A DNA stretch of 64,000 nucleotides from CAZIPN01 sp964541225 (GCA_964541225.1 CAZIPN010000006.1:1-64000), one strand, 5' to 3'. Shown: positions 53,892 to 63,471, counted from the first letter of the stretch. Notes: generated by a model not told the origin, from the sequence alone. Program-made: numbers and translations.

Positions 53892-54746
53892 GTGGTCGAC
53901 ATGGCTGCACGGGATCTGCAATTGCATTCGCTTGCCGACACTGTTGAGATCGCCCCTAGCGTGGCGATCAACCGTCTCGGCCTGGGCACGTATCGCGCTG
54001 ATGAGGGGCCCGATGTTGAAGGCGAGATCAGATACGGCCTCTCCATCGGCTACCGAACCATCGACACCGCCGCTCTTTATGGCAACGAACATAGTGTTGG
54101 CCGAGTCGTTCGAGAGAGTGGCCTGAAGCGCGAAGACGTCTTCGTCACTACGAAGCTCTGGAATACCGACCAGGGCTACGCCTCGACACTGCGCGCATTC
54201 GACGCCAGCCTCTCGAGACTCGGCTTCGACTACGTTGACCTGTACCTTATGCATTGGCCAATCCGCGGAATGATGCGCGACACGTGGCGGGCCATGGAGG
54301 AAATACTCGCCTCAGGGCGGACCCGAGCGATCGGAGTCTGCAACTTCCTGGTGCACCATCTCGAAGAACTCAGCACCATGGCTTCGGTACCGCCAGCGCT
54401 CAACCAGATCGAGCATCATCCGCGTCTGCAACAGCCTGAGCTGGTTGCGTACTGCCGCGAGCACGGCATCGCCACACAGGCGTGGGCTCCGATCATGCGT
54501 GGGCGTGTGCTGTTGATTCCGGAACTCGTGCAGATCGCTCAGACGCGCGGCAAGTCGCCGGCTCAGGTTGCGATTCGTTGGATTCTTCAGCGCGGAATCA
54601 TCACCATCCCCAAGTCGATACATGAACACCGAATCGCCGAGAACGCCGACGTGTATGACTTCGAGCTTTCCGAGGCGGAGATGGCTATCATTGAAACGCT
54701 GGATCGGGGAGAGAGAATCGGCCCTGACCCGGATCGATTTGGATAG
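53892..54746 (+). CDS. Aldo/keto reductase
   Basis: A GTG at 53892 with GAGAGGAT nearby fits better than the ATG at 53901, giving 284 aa. The catalytic tetrad is complete: Asp58, Tyr63, Lys88 and His121. LKREDVFVTTKLW and DYVDLYLMHWP are diagnostic. The sequence fits the bacterial 2,5-diketo-gluconate/methylglyoxal reductase branch, but the substrate cannot be set. It uses NADPH typically. It is divergent from the alkyltransferase gene. Confidence 0.93.
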   Translation: MVDMAARDLQLHSLADTVEIAPSVAINRLGLGTYRADEGPDVEGEIRYGLSIGYRTIDTAALYGNEHSVGRVVRESGLKREDVFVTTKLWNTDQGYASTLRAFDASLSRLGFDYVDLYLMHWPIRGMMRDTWRAMEEILASGRTRAIGVCNFLVHHLEELSTMASVPPALNQIEHHPRLQQPELVAYCREHGIATQAWAPIMRGRVLLIPELVQIAQTRGKSPAQVAIRWILQRGIITIPKSIHEHRIAENADVYDFELSEAEMAIIETLDRGERIGPDPDRFG

Positions 54747-54818
54747 TCGTGTGCGTTTCTACTATGGTTCGTTGTGTGGCATGCGCAGCAATCGGCGCGC
54801 ATCTTGGGAGGAGCTGCA

Positions 54819-55631
54819 ATGTCGTCTCACCGCACCACTTGGGTAATCTCGGTCGTATTCGCCGCGGCGCTACTCGCCTTGGCGGGGTGTGTTCCTCCAG
54901 CTGTTACGAGTACGCCGAGCACCTCGGCTGAAGCCACACAAACGACGGCTACGCAGCAGGCGAGCGTTGAGCCGAGTGCGAGTTCGGCGATCAAGGCGAC
55001 GGGCCCAATCACGTCGCCGTCGACAGGATCAGATGAACGCAAGAACCTCCTCGACGCCGCTCGGCAGAAGTTGGGCATCGACTCGCAGTTCTACGTCTAC
55101 CAGCTCTACGTGCAGGGAGATACCGCTCTTGGCGATCTTGAGCCTGTGAGCAAGTCGGCCGGCGGACGGATGTTCATCGCGTGGGAACGCAAGAACGGGA
55201 CTTGGTTGGCCATCGCCGCGCTGAACTACGGGTCTTCTGCGGCCAACGCGGCGAGCACGGCGCGCGCTTTGCCGAGCTTCTCCTCTGAACTCATCGCGAA
55301 GATCAACTGGACTCTGGCGGCCAAGCCTCATACGGCAACACTGAGCGCCTCAAGTGCCAAGTCGGGTTTGTCATCGGCTGCGAAAGAGTGGTCGAAGTCG
55401 GCCATGAACGGGCAGGGTCAGCCGTACGCAATAACGCTCGTCAAGGTCGCCAAGGACACCAAAGGCAACTGGTGGGGCCGCGTGATTACGCAGCCCAAGG
55501 GCGAGTTCGAGCGTCTGCAGTTCTGGGCGAAGTACACCAACGGCGCGTGGGATGGCTCGGTGCAGGATCCGGAGCCGCCACCGCCCAGTACATATTTCCC
55601 GTCATCCGTAGTGGGCAAGATGGGGTTCTAG
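54819..55631 (+). CDS. Lipoprotein of unknown function
   Basis: The ATG at 54819 (GGGAGGAG five bases upstream) gives 270 aa. A signal peptide ends in the lipobox LAGC. A Ser/Thr/Ala-rich linker (about 25-75) precedes a domain (about 80-270) with several Trp residues (IAWERKNGTWLAIAAL, KGNWWGRVITQPKGEF, YTNGAWDGSVQDPEPPPP). I recognise no family. It is separated from the aldo/keto reductase by 72 bases and converges on the NmrA-like gene, with stops 10 bases apart. Confidence 0.75.
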   Translation: MSSHRTTWVISVVFAAALLALAGCVPPAVTSTPSTSAEATQTTATQQASVEPSASSAIKATGPITSPSTGSDERKNLLDAARQKLGIDSQFYVYQLYVQGDTALGDLEPVSKSAGGRMFIAWERKNGTWLAIAALNYGSSAANAASTARALPSFSSELIAKINWTLAAKPHTATLSASSAKSGLSSAAKEWSKSAMNGQGQPYAITLVKVAKDTKGNWWGRVITQPKGEFERLQFWAKYTNGAWDGSVQDPEPPPPSTYFPSSVVGKMGF

Positions 55632-55641
55632 AGTACTGTCG

Positions 55642-56502
55642 CTAGCGCGATGCGAAAGTCGGCGAAGCGAACTCCTCTAAGTGCCGCGCTGCCCAGGATC
55701 GCAGTGTGATCAGGTCCGGGATGTACGTGCGCAGCTGGGTGATGTTGGCCCGCCGAGCGGGCGGGGTGTTGGGGTTCGGTGGTTGTGGTGCCGGCATTCC
55801 TTCAGGGATGGTTTGTTCGTAGCGCACGCGAAGGCCCAATGCCGCCGAGAACGCATCCGCGGCTTCTGGGCCAGTGACTTCGTCGCCCGCAATCTCCGTG
55901 ACCTGCCCGACCCAGCGCTGCGGATCCTGAAACGCCAGGGCCACGAAGCGCCCGACGTCGTCGACCGCGATCCACTGGTGCACGACGTCCGGTGCTTCGA
56001 TTCCCGTGAGCGTCCCCGCCTCGATGGAATCCTTCTGGTTCAGGAAATTCTCCATGAAGGGAACAGGGCGCCAGATGGTGAGCGGCAGATCGAGCGCACT
56101 CAGATACCGTTCCATCTCGACTTTGCCTCTGACCCAGGGACGGTCCGAATCCCGGTCGGCGCCGATGACCGAGCTGTAGACGAAGTGCTCGACCTCGGCC
56201 GCTTTGGCTGCGTCAGCAAGGTTCTTGGATTCAAGCAGCTCGGCTTCCGGACCGTCGGCGAGTGTCTGCACACTGTACGCGCCATATGCGCCAGCGAGCG
56301 CGGCATCGAGCGACTCACGGTCTCTCAGGTCGCCGACGAAGAGCTCGGCGCCTGCGTTGGCCAGCGCGAGCGCAGCCGGTTTGTGCGGGTCGCGCACGAG
56401 AGCGCGCACGTGCCAGCCGTCGGCAATCAGGTGTCGCGCTGCGGCTCCGCCTTGATGACCAGTGCCCCCGGTGACAAGAACTGTCCGCTTGTGGTCGATC
56501 AT
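55642..56502 (-). CDS. NmrA-family NAD(P)-binding protein
   Basis: The ATG at 56502 (GAGGAGG six bases upstream) gives 286 aa. VLVTGGTGHQGGAAARHLI is the NmrA dinucleotide-binding motif. Later VEHFVYSSVIGAD and LTIWRPVPFMENFLNQ segments match the HSCARG/NmrA group. These proteins act as NADP(H) sensors or reductases. The catalytic Tyr/Lys pair of classical SDRs is not evident. No operon partner is seen. Confidence 0.92.
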   Translation of the reverse strand: MIDHKRTVLVTGGTGHQGGAAARHLIADGWHVRALVRDPHKPAALALANAGAELFVGDLRDRESLDAALAGAYGAYSVQTLADGPEAELLESKNLADAAKAAEVEHFVYSSVIGADRDSDRPWVRGKVEMERYLSALDLPLTIWRPVPFMENFLNQKDSIEAGTLTGIEAPDVVHQWIAVDDVGRFVALAFQDPQRWVGQVTEIAGDEVTGPEAADAFSAALGLRVRYEQTIPEGMPAPQPPNPNTPPARRANITQLRTYIPDLITLRSWAARHLEEFASPTFASR

Positions 56503-56702
56503 GGGTGCCTCCTCTGACGTTCATTCTCCGGCGTACTTACCTTACCCAGAAGGGGTGCCGTGAGCGCGCCACCACCGGGAGGCAAGATTGCGGCCACGAG
56601 ACTATCCTTTGGCGTACGCCCGGTTGCCTGCGCGAGCGCCTCCCCACGGTTTGAGCCGCGCAAGCGGGATCCGGGGATCTGGCGGTCGCTCGGCAGGCAT
56701 GA

Positions 56703-59099
56703 ATGGAGGTGAGCACAATTCGCCCGCGCTGGAAGAAGGTCTACCGCGACCTTCTTGCCCACAAGGCACGGACCATCCTTGTGGTTCTATCAATCGCCGT
56801 CGGCATCGTTGCCGTGGCGGTGATGATGGGTGGGCGCGAAGTGCTCATTCGTTCGTTGGACACGGGTTTCCCGGCAACCAAGCCCCCGGCAGTCACGTAC
56901 CTCACGACCGCGTTCGATAGCCATCTTGTTCGCGCGGTTGCACGGGATTCCGAGGTTGCGGGAGCTGAAGGTCGTCGCAGTGTCGACATCAGCTTCCGCG
57001 TCAATGGGGGGCCGTGGACGAACATCACGCTGTATGCGCTGGAGGACTATCGAAACCAGACGGTCGGGAAGATCTCGCTTCTTGACGGAGCGAGGTGGCC
57101 AAAGAAGGGTCAACTTGTCGTCGAGAAGGGCTCCGTGGAGTTCGCGGGGGTCCGTCAGGGCGACACCGTCGAGTTCGAGACTTCGAACACGAAGCACCCA
57201 GTCCTAACCGTGAGTGGTGTTGCCCACGATCTGAACTCCGTTGTGCCGATGATGACCGGTCGAGCGGTTGGCTACATCAGCTGGGATGAGTTGTCCGATT
57301 TCGATGAGCCGCAGACCTATAACGAGCTCGATGTCATAGAGCGAGGGGATCCCGCTTCACTTGCTCAGGCAACGGCGTTTGGGGCCCGTCTGCGCGATGA
57401 CATCATTGAGCCCCAAGGTATCGTTGTGCTGCGGATGCTGGCGCACGAGCCAGGCGTGCAGAGCATGGCTGACATCTTCAAGGCCGTGAGCATGCTGCTG
57501 GTTGTGGTCGGCGCGATGACATTGATGCTCTCGGGCTTTCTAGTAGTCAACACCATTGGCTCGCTGGTCACGCAGCAGATGAGGCAACTCGGTGTGATGA
57601 AAGCCGTCGGAGCTCGACGGACGCAGTTGGCGATGATGTTCTTCGCTATGGTGTTGGTCTACGGCGTGCTTGCTCTTGTGTTAGCGGTCCCGCTCGGTCA
57701 GCTCGGCTCGAACTGGTTCGCAAATTTCGGCGCCGCACAACTCGACTTTCTTGTGCACGACTATCATGTGCCGGCCGCGGTTCTCGCGATTGAACTCTCC
57801 GTCGGACTGCTGGTTCCGGTGCTTGCGGCGACGTTTCCCGTGATCAGCGGGATGAACATGTCAGTGCGTCACGCGCTCTACAGTTCATCGGGCGTCTCGG
57901 CCGAGTTCGGTGAGGGCGTCTTCGACAGAATGCTCGGCAGGCTGCGTGGCATTCCCCGGCCGGTGGCGCTTGCTCTTCGCAACACCTTCTTGCGCAAAGG
58001 CAGACTCCTGCTGACACTCATCACGCTCACACTTGCGGCAGGAGTCTTCATGGCAGTGGCAAGTGTGCAGACGTCAATCGGATACACGGTTCAGCGGGTT
58101 GGACAGTATCGTGCGATGGACATCTGGGCCGACCTGTATCCACCGCAATCTGCTGTCGATGCGCAAGCCGAGGCTCGTCGTGTCCCCGGTGTGACCGGGG
58201 CGGAGGGCTGGATGCTGCGCTCGGCGGTGAGACTGCGACCCGACCGGAGCGAGTCGGATGTCCTCAACATCTATGGCCTGCCGACAAACACGAAGTACCT
58301 GCATCCCGAGATCGTCTCGGGTCGCTGGCTTGTGCCCGGGGACACTTCGTCGATCGTGCTGGATGACACGGCTCTCAAGAATGAGCCGGACATCGCGGTG
58401 GGCAGTCTGATCACCCTCAAGATACGCAACGTGAAGCAGGTCTTTCGGGTCGTCGGGCTGACGAGGGGCGGGCTGATGAGCAAGTTCGGCTATGTGAATC
58501 GCGAGTACCTCGACTCGCGGCTCGGGGCGGGGGGAACCATCGACACGCTGATGGTGGGGACATCGAAGCATGATGCCGATTCGCAGACTGCCATCGCGAG
58601 GCGGCTTTCCGATGACTTCTCGGCGAGGCAAATGACGGTGACCGACACGATGACACAGCAGACGCTGCAGAAGACCATCGCCGATTCACTCAATATCATC
58701 GTCGTTTTCCTCGTCATCATGGCCGCGCTGCTTGCCGCGGTGGGGGGTATCGGTCTCTCGGGAACGATGAGCATCAATGTTCTTGAGTCAACGCGCGAGA
58801 TCGGCGTCATGCGTGCCGTGGGTGCCTCCAACGCTTCGATCTACCAGATATTCATCACCGAAGGCGTGGTTGTTGGGCTTGTGAGCTGGGCATTCGGTGT
58901 GATCGTGAGCCTGCCCCTCGCGATTCTGCTCACCAACTCGCTGAGTGACGCCCTCGGTTTTCGGCTGTCGTTTGCCTACTCACCATTGGGTGTCGCCGCA
59001 TGGTTGTGCTTCGTGATCGTTATCTCGGTGGGAGCCAGTCTGTTGCCCGCGCGTAGAGCGGCGGGCGTGAGCGTGGCCGAGGCAATCGCGTACGAATAG
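56703..59099 (+). CDS. FtsX-type (MacB-like) ABC transporter permease, no ATPase adjacent
   Basis: The 798-aa product starts at an ATG at 56703; a GTG two codons on (56709) is an alternative. A first helix (about 22-42) precedes an extracytoplasmic MacB-type core (about 55-255), then three helices (about 260-390). The same pattern repeats: a helix near 440, a second core (about 465-660) and three helices (about 665-795). The duplicated LVTQQMRQLGVMKAVGARR and STREIGVMRAVGASN motifs are FtsX signatures. Such proteins need a LolD/MacB ATPase, but none lies on either side. Substrates range from lipoproteins to drugs. Confidence 0.9.
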   Translation: MEVSTIRPRWKKVYRDLLAHKARTILVVLSIAVGIVAVAVMMGGREVLIRSLDTGFPATKPPAVTYLTTAFDSHLVRAVARDSEVAGAEGRRSVDISFRVNGGPWTNITLYALEDYRNQTVGKISLLDGARWPKKGQLVVEKGSVEFAGVRQGDTVEFETSNTKHPVLTVSGVAHDLNSVVPMMTGRAVGYISWDELSDFDEPQTYNELDVIERGDPASLAQATAFGARLRDDIIEPQGIVVLRMLAHEPGVQSMADIFKAVSMLLVVVGAMTLMLSGFLVVNTIGSLVTQQMRQLGVMKAVGARRTQLAMMFFAMVLVYGVLALVLAVPLGQLGSNWFANFGAAQLDFLVHDYHVPAAVLAIELSVGLLVPVLAATFPVISGMNMSVRHALYSSSGVSAEFGEGVFDRMLGRLRGIPRPVALALRNTFLRKGRLLLTLITLTLAAGVFMAVASVQTSIGYTVQRVGQYRAMDIWADLYPPQSAVDAQAEARRVPGVTGAEGWMLRSAVRLRPDRSESDVLNIYGLPTNTKYLHPEIVSGRWLVPGDTSSIVLDDTALKNEPDIAVGSLITLKIRNVKQVFRVVGLTRGGLMSKFGYVNREYLDSRLGAGGTIDTLMVGTSKHDADSQTAIARRLSDDFSARQMTVTDTMTQQTLQKTIADSLNIIVVFLVIMAALLAAVGGIGLSGTMSINVLESTREIGVMRAVGASNASIYQIFITEGVVVGLVSWAFGVIVSLPLAILLTNSLSDALGFRLSFAYSPLGVAAWLCFVIVISVGASLLPARRAAGVSVAEAIAYE

Positions 59100-59234
59100 G
59101 GAATAGAGCACCTGGTCACTGGGTCGTTGGGGCGCGACTCGGACCTCTTCTTGGGCGCATCGCCACGAACCAACCTCGCGGCCGTCCACCCAACGCCCCC
59201 CGGACATCGCCGGTGGCTCTCATGTTGGCGTGAT

Positions 59235-59246
59235 TTTCGGCCGAAA
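59235..59246. repeat. 12-base perfect palindrome upstream of the GT2 gene
   Basis: TTTCGGCCGAAA is self-complementary and stands about 110 bases before the ATG at 59356. It may be an operator; no regulator is identified. Confidence 0.35.
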
Positions 59247-59355
59247 GAGAGGGTACAAGCGGAAGGCGCGGGCCTTTCGCCGGGCGACTCGACTATCGGC
59301 GCAAGCGCGCGACGTGCGATCATGGCTTGCGACCGACACAGGGAGACTGGGAGAA

Positions 59356-60534
59356 ATGACGCATAGCAGTTCAGACCGCAGCATGGATGTTGCGATGGGC
59401 CTTGGCGCCCCCGACGATCCAATCGACGTGACGGTCATCCTTCCAGCCTTTGACGAGCAAGACAGTGTCGAGAACGTCTACAAGCGTGTAGTGGACACCA
59501 TGGAGGGATCCGGCTACTCGTTCGAAATCCTCTTTGTGGACGACGGATCAACCGATGCGACGTGGTCTCACATCAGCGATCTTGCTGTTCGGGACTGCCG
59601 AGTGCGCGCTGTGCGGCATCGCCGCAACTTCGGCAAGGCGAGTGCTTTGGCAAATGGCTTCCAGTACGCGCGTGGCGACATCATGGTCATGTCGGACGCG
59701 GACATGCAGGATGACGCGACTGACATCCTGCGGCTGATTCGCAAGATAGAGGAAGGCTATGACGTCGTCACGGCGTACAGAGTCGTCCGTCGAGACCCGT
59801 TGTCAAAGCGCCTGCCATCGAAGTTCTTCAACTTCTTCGTTCGGACTGCGACTGGAATTCAGCTCCACGACATGAACGCCGGACTCAAGGCGTTTCGCTA
59901 CCAAGCGGCAGAAGACCTGGTGCGCTACGGCTATGGCGAGCTACACAGGTTCTTTGTGGTCCTTGCTGCGCGCCGCGGCTATCGGGTTGCCGAGGTCCCT
60001 GTTGAGAGTCAGCACCGCACAACCGGCAAGTCGAAGTACGGGGTGGAGCGCTACATGCGCGGTGCCCTCGACTTCCTGACGGTGTTCTTCCTCTCCGGCT
60101 ACGCCGAACGGCCGCTGCATCTACTGGGTGGCACGGGAGTTGGTCTGGGTCTGCTCGGCACGACCCTTTTCGGCTGCCTCGGGATCTTCTCACTGATCGC
60201 ACGCCAGAACGCCTTTGGCGGACCCCTGATGATCGTGGCATCTCTGCTGATTCTGACCGGAGTCCAGTTGCTGGTGGCAGGCCTTGTCGCCGAGATGATC
60301 AACAACCTCGAGCGCTCCAACACGGGTCGCTCGAAGATCGCCGAGGTGCTGCGAATCGACCGGCGCTCCTCGCTCGTTCTTGCACCAGGTGTGCAGGTTG
60401 AGCGGCGCCAAGGAGTCCGCGGACAAGTTCCTGGCGGGATGCCCGAGCCCGCGCGCGTTGTCGCGCCTGCACCGTACGTGGAACGCAGAAGGGGAGCTCG
60501 CGCCGCCGCTTCGGTTGAACCCGAGAGTCACTAG
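59356..60534 (+). CDS. Family 2 glycosyltransferase, GtrB/DPM-like, with two C-terminal TM helices
   Basis: The ATG at 59356 gives 392 aa. The GT-A domain (about 25-250) has VILPAFDEQDSVENV, VDDGSTDAT and the DADMQDD metal motif. HDMNAGLKAFR and GKSKYGVERYMRGALDFL are polyprenyl-phosphate glycosyltransferase features. Two helices (about 255-280 and 295-315) anchor it. A basic, disordered tail (about 330-392) is extra. It should transfer a sugar to undecaprenyl phosphate. A strong terminator follows. Confidence 0.92.
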   Translation: MTHSSSDRSMDVAMGLGAPDDPIDVTVILPAFDEQDSVENVYKRVVDTMEGSGYSFEILFVDDGSTDATWSHISDLAVRDCRVRAVRHRRNFGKASALANGFQYARGDIMVMSDADMQDDATDILRLIRKIEEGYDVVTAYRVVRRDPLSKRLPSKFFNFFVRTATGIQLHDMNAGLKAFRYQAAEDLVRYGYGELHRFFVVLAARRGYRVAEVPVESQHRTTGKSKYGVERYMRGALDFLTVFFLSGYAERPLHLLGGTGVGLGLLGTTLFGCLGIFSLIARQNAFGGPLMIVASLLILTGVQLLVAGLVAEMINNLERSNTGRSKIAEVLRIDRRSSLVLAPGVQVERRQGVRGQVPGGMPEPARVVAPAPYVERRRGARAAASVEPESH

Positions 60535-60548
60535 AAGGCCCTATTCGA

Positions 60549-60592
60549 CGGCGCCGTTTCGGGAGGGATCCCAAGCGGCGCCGTTGTTGTTG
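60549..60592 (+). terminator. Intrinsic terminator after the GT2 gene
   Basis: CGGCGCCG (60549-60556) pairs with CGGCGCCG (60576-60583), followed by the tail TTGTTGTTG. It lies 14 bases after the stop and precedes the convergent FemAB/BioF2-like gene. Confidence 0.8.
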
Positions 60593-60615
60593 CGGTGGCT
60601 GCGGGGGTGTGATCG

Positions 60616-61683
60616 CTAGCCGAGGGCGGTTATTGCCGCTGCGAGGCGACGCTTCAGGCTTGCGGCCGTTGCGAGGAAGCGGCCAGCTGGTCCTTCACTG
60701 ACGAAGGTGACGAGTGGCTCTTCGTCGTGTGTCCAGAAGTACTTGTAGGCTTCACTGCCCCAGCAGAAGTCGAATGCCTCAAGGCCCAGCTGGTAGCTGT
60801 ATTCGATGAGTCTGCGGACCAGCAACTTGCCTGGCGCAAACTGGGAGTATCCCTCGTCGAACGCAGTCACCAGGTAGTACATCCTCTCGCCAAAGAGGCA
60901 CTGGAGGGAACCTGCAATTAGGCGACCATCCAGGGTGAGTGCTGCCACGCTCGGGCCTCCGCTGTGTCGCGCATGCTCGATTCGAAACGTCTCATAACAG
61001 GGATCGAAGATCGGGGCGCCGAGTGGACGACTCGCAAACCGCAGCCTCTGCAATCTGAGTACTTCCGCGACGCTTGCCTCGAATCCCGCGTCCTCGGCGT
61101 TCATGACGCGAAAGTCAACTTCGCCTGCGCGCTCGAGCCGGTTCTCGAAGTTTGCCAGATTGTGTCGGCGCTTCTTGCCGAGGGACTTGATGTAGTCCGC
61201 GAAGGTGCCCACCAACTGCAAGTAGGGGGCGGAATCCCTCTTGAACTCGTGCATGTTGCTTTCGAGTGCGTCGTAGCATACGGCGTCCAGACGGACGTTG
61301 GGGAGATAGAGGAACGCTCCGCGCGCGTGAGCTCGCGCTCGCGCCATTGCCGTGCGCATGAACTGCTCGGCAGTGACGCCAGCTCGCTGTGCGTCGAAGA
61401 GGATGTCGCCGTAGTCAAGCATATGCGGACCACCGAGCCAGGTGAGCAGCAGCGTGGCCCCTTCACGCACGATGCACAGAGGCAGCAGCGCTACGGTGTC
61501 ACCCTCCTGCTCGTACGTCACGACTACGGGGGTGGCGCCCTTGTCGGCGCCGACGGTGTCCATCCATGACCGCGCGAAGCCGGTTGTCTGGAACACGTGT
61601 CCAGGGCAGCGCTCGGCAAGCGATTCCCACGCGGGGAAGACGCTGTCCAGGGCTTTGCGACCAACATGGACTGAATAGGGCAC
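60616..61683 (-). CDS. GNAT-fold protein, BioF2/FemAB-like
   Basis: A GTG at 61683 with CGGAG four to five bases upstream gives 355 aa. The fold is the double-GNAT type of PF13480. LVGTFADYIKSLGKKRRHNL begins the second domain. RLIAGSLQCLFGERMYYLVT, FAPGKLLVRRLIEYSYQLGL and DFCWGSEAYKYFWT are family hallmarks. Relatives in polysaccharide clusters (CelD-like) are thought to acylate glycans or attach amino acids. It is followed downstream by the convergent terminator. Confidence 0.85.
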   Translation of the reverse strand: MPYSVHVGRKALDSVFPAWESLAERCPGHVFQTTGFARSWMDTVGADKGATPVVVTYEQEGDTVALLPLCIVREGATLLLTWLGGPHMLDYGDILFDAQRAGVTAEQFMRTAMARARAHARGAFLYLPNVRLDAVCYDALESNMHEFKRDSAPYLQLVGTFADYIKSLGKKRRHNLANFENRLERAGEVDFRVMNAEDAGFEASVAEVLRLQRLRFASRPLGAPIFDPCYETFRIEHARHSGGPSVAALTLDGRLIAGSLQCLFGERMYYLVTAFDEGYSQFAPGKLLVRRLIEYSYQLGLEAFDFCWGSEAYKYFWTHDEEPLVTFVSEGPAGRFLATAASLKRRLAAAITALG

Positions 61684-61787
61684 GCGGCGCTCCGATTCGC
61701 TGGTGCGCAGTACACACTCAGATAATCGGCGCGGAGGACCTGCAGCCTTAGGGCGCGAGTGAAGTGATTTGTAGCGATCGCGGGTGT

Positions 61788-62693
61788 TCAGCCGGGCTGT
61801 TCGTCACCGGGAGGGCGTGTCGGTGACACCATCTCGGCGAGGAAGCCAATCTGCTGGAGGGCGACGTTTAACACGAGCAGTGGGACGATCAAGACAAGTT
61901 TGGGATCGCGGGCGTTCTGACGCAGGATTCTGCCGAAACTCGCAAGCCGATTGCTCACCAGGCCACCGACCGCCGTGACTTTGCGTGCGATCTGCGCCTT
62001 TGCGCGTCCGCGCACGAACGACCACCGCATGAACTCCCCCAGGCTTGTTCGAGCCGGATGCACGATCGTTGCCGAGGACACGAACACGACTCGTTTGCCG
62101 GCGGCCTCGAAGCGCGCCGCCAACTCCGTGTCCTCACCGCCGAGGGTCATGGCCTCATCGAAGCCGCCGAGTTCGCGCACGGTCTTCACGCGCAGGGCGG
62201 AGTTGCCCACCGAGATGTTGGTTGTTGATCCATCGTCGGCTACCGGGAACATTGTCTCGTAGCCGGCGCTTCCACCGGCGGGAAAGCCGAGCGCTGAGAT
62301 CGAGTCGCCGAGAAGTCCTGCCGGAGGAATGCGGATACTGCCCACCGCGCCGTCCACGTGCGGATCCTCGAGGGCGGCGAGGAGCCTGGTCATCCAGCCG
62401 GGCTCGGGCATGCAGTCATCGTCGGCACCGAACATGATGTCGCAGTTCACGGCATCGAGCACGCGATTGCGGTTGTAGCCGAGTCCGCGCCTGGCGGGCA
62501 ACGCAAGCCACCGCACGCCGTTCTCGTCCCTCGTCTCGCTGACATCGATGGCGCCCGGCGTCTCCACACCAACAATGATCTCGCGCGGTGGTCCTTCGAG
62601 GAGCTGCAGCTCGGCGACAAGCCGATCGAGTTCGGGGATCCGCCGACGGGCGATGACGCCGACGGCAACGTGCTCTGTCAAACCTTCAGTCAC
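61788..62693 (-). CDS. Family 2 glycosyltransferase (rhamnosyltransferase-like)
   Basis: A GTG at 62693 overlaps the deacetylase stop (GTGA) with AGGAG six bases upstream, giving 301 aa. The GT-A domain has GADDDCMPEPGWM as the metal motif and GGEDTELAARFEAAG as the acceptor-side acidic motif. A C-terminal hydrophobic stretch (about 268-290) may associate with the membrane. The sugar donor is unknown. It is the last gene of the glycan operon seen here. Confidence 0.9.
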   Translation of the reverse strand: MTEGLTEHVAVGVIARRRIPELDRLVAELQLLEGPPREIIVGVETPGAIDVSETRDENGVRWLALPARRGLGYNRNRVLDAVNCDIMFGADDDCMPEPGWMTRLLAALEDPHVDGAVGSIRIPPAGLLGDSISALGFPAGGSAGYETMFPVADDGSTTNISVGNSALRVKTVRELGGFDEAMTLGGEDTELAARFEAAGKRVVFVSSATIVHPARTSLGEFMRWSFVRGRAKAQIARKVTAVGGLVSNRLASFGRILRQNARDPKLVLIVPLLVLNVALQQIGFLAEMVSPTRPPGDEQPG

Positions 62694-63463
62694 GAACGTC
62701 TCCTGCCGAGAACTGCAGCGGCCGCGTCGAAAGTGTCGAAATACCTGCCCGAAAGCTTGAGCCAACGCATGGGCGCCGCATCTGTGCCGTAGATTGGGAT
62801 GCGCCGCACCTCGTAGCGGTCCCTGCCGCCCCACGTGACGCTGAGGGCAGCATCGAAGCCCGCCTCGGCAATAGCGCGCTTGGCCTCAGGCGAGTGCCAG
62901 CCAAACGGCAGCGCGAGGTATCGGGGTGAGAAACCATGTTCGTGCAGTGCGTTCATCGATGCCTTCGAATCAGCGAGCGCGTCATCATATTCCGTCTTGT
63001 TCATCGGCAGATGGCGGTGCCCATGTGATTGGATTGACACGCCAGCCTCGGCAGCCTCGGCAAGCTGCTCCCACGTCATGATCGCCTCAGGCGGGTCGGT
63101 CGCGATTGCGTCTCGGTCACCTGGTGATTCACCCTGGCTCCACGCGTTGTCCTTGCCGACAAACGCCGTCGGCACGAAAAGCGTCGTCTGGGCTAGCAGG
63201 TTCAGCCGACGCAACACCGGGATGGCCAGCGTGTAGAAGCTCTCAAGCGCGTCGTCGAAGGTGATGGTGAACGTCTTCGGGGCGGCGCTACCGCTGCCGA
63301 ACGGTCCTGCGGCGAGTGCAGTCTCGAGCGTGAGTGGCTTGTAGCCAGAGTGCAGCATGCGGTCGAGCCTGGCTTCGAACGACGTGGCGTCGAGCGTGTA
63401 TCGGCTCGGCGCGTGAGTCACGATGTGGTGGTATGCGAGGATGAGTGGCCAGTCGCTGCTCAT
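62690..63463 (-). CDS. Polysaccharide deacetylase family protein
   Basis: The ATG at 63463 gives 257 aa. The NodB-type motifs are complete: Asp70 and Asp71 in TFDDA, and His147/His151 in SHGHRH. LALPFGWHSPEAKRAIAEAG is a later motif. It would remove N- or O-acetyl groups from an envelope glycan. No signal peptide is evident, so it may act in the cytoplasm or on a lipid-linked sugar. It sits between two GT2 genes. Confidence 0.93.
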   Translation of the reverse strand: MSSDWPLILAYHHIVTHAPSRYTLDATSFEARLDRMLHSGYKPLTLETALAAGPFGSGSAAPKTFTITFDDALESFYTLAIPVLRRLNLLAQTTLFVPTAFVGKDNAWSQGESPGDRDAIATDPPEAIMTWEQLAEAAEAGVSIQSHGHRHLPMNKTEYDDALADSKASMNALHEHGFSPRYLALPFGWHSPEAKRAIAEAGFDAALSVTWGGRDRYEVRRIPIYGTDAAPMRWLKLSGRYFDTFDAAAAVLGRRRS

Positions 63464-63471
63464 CGGCGTTC

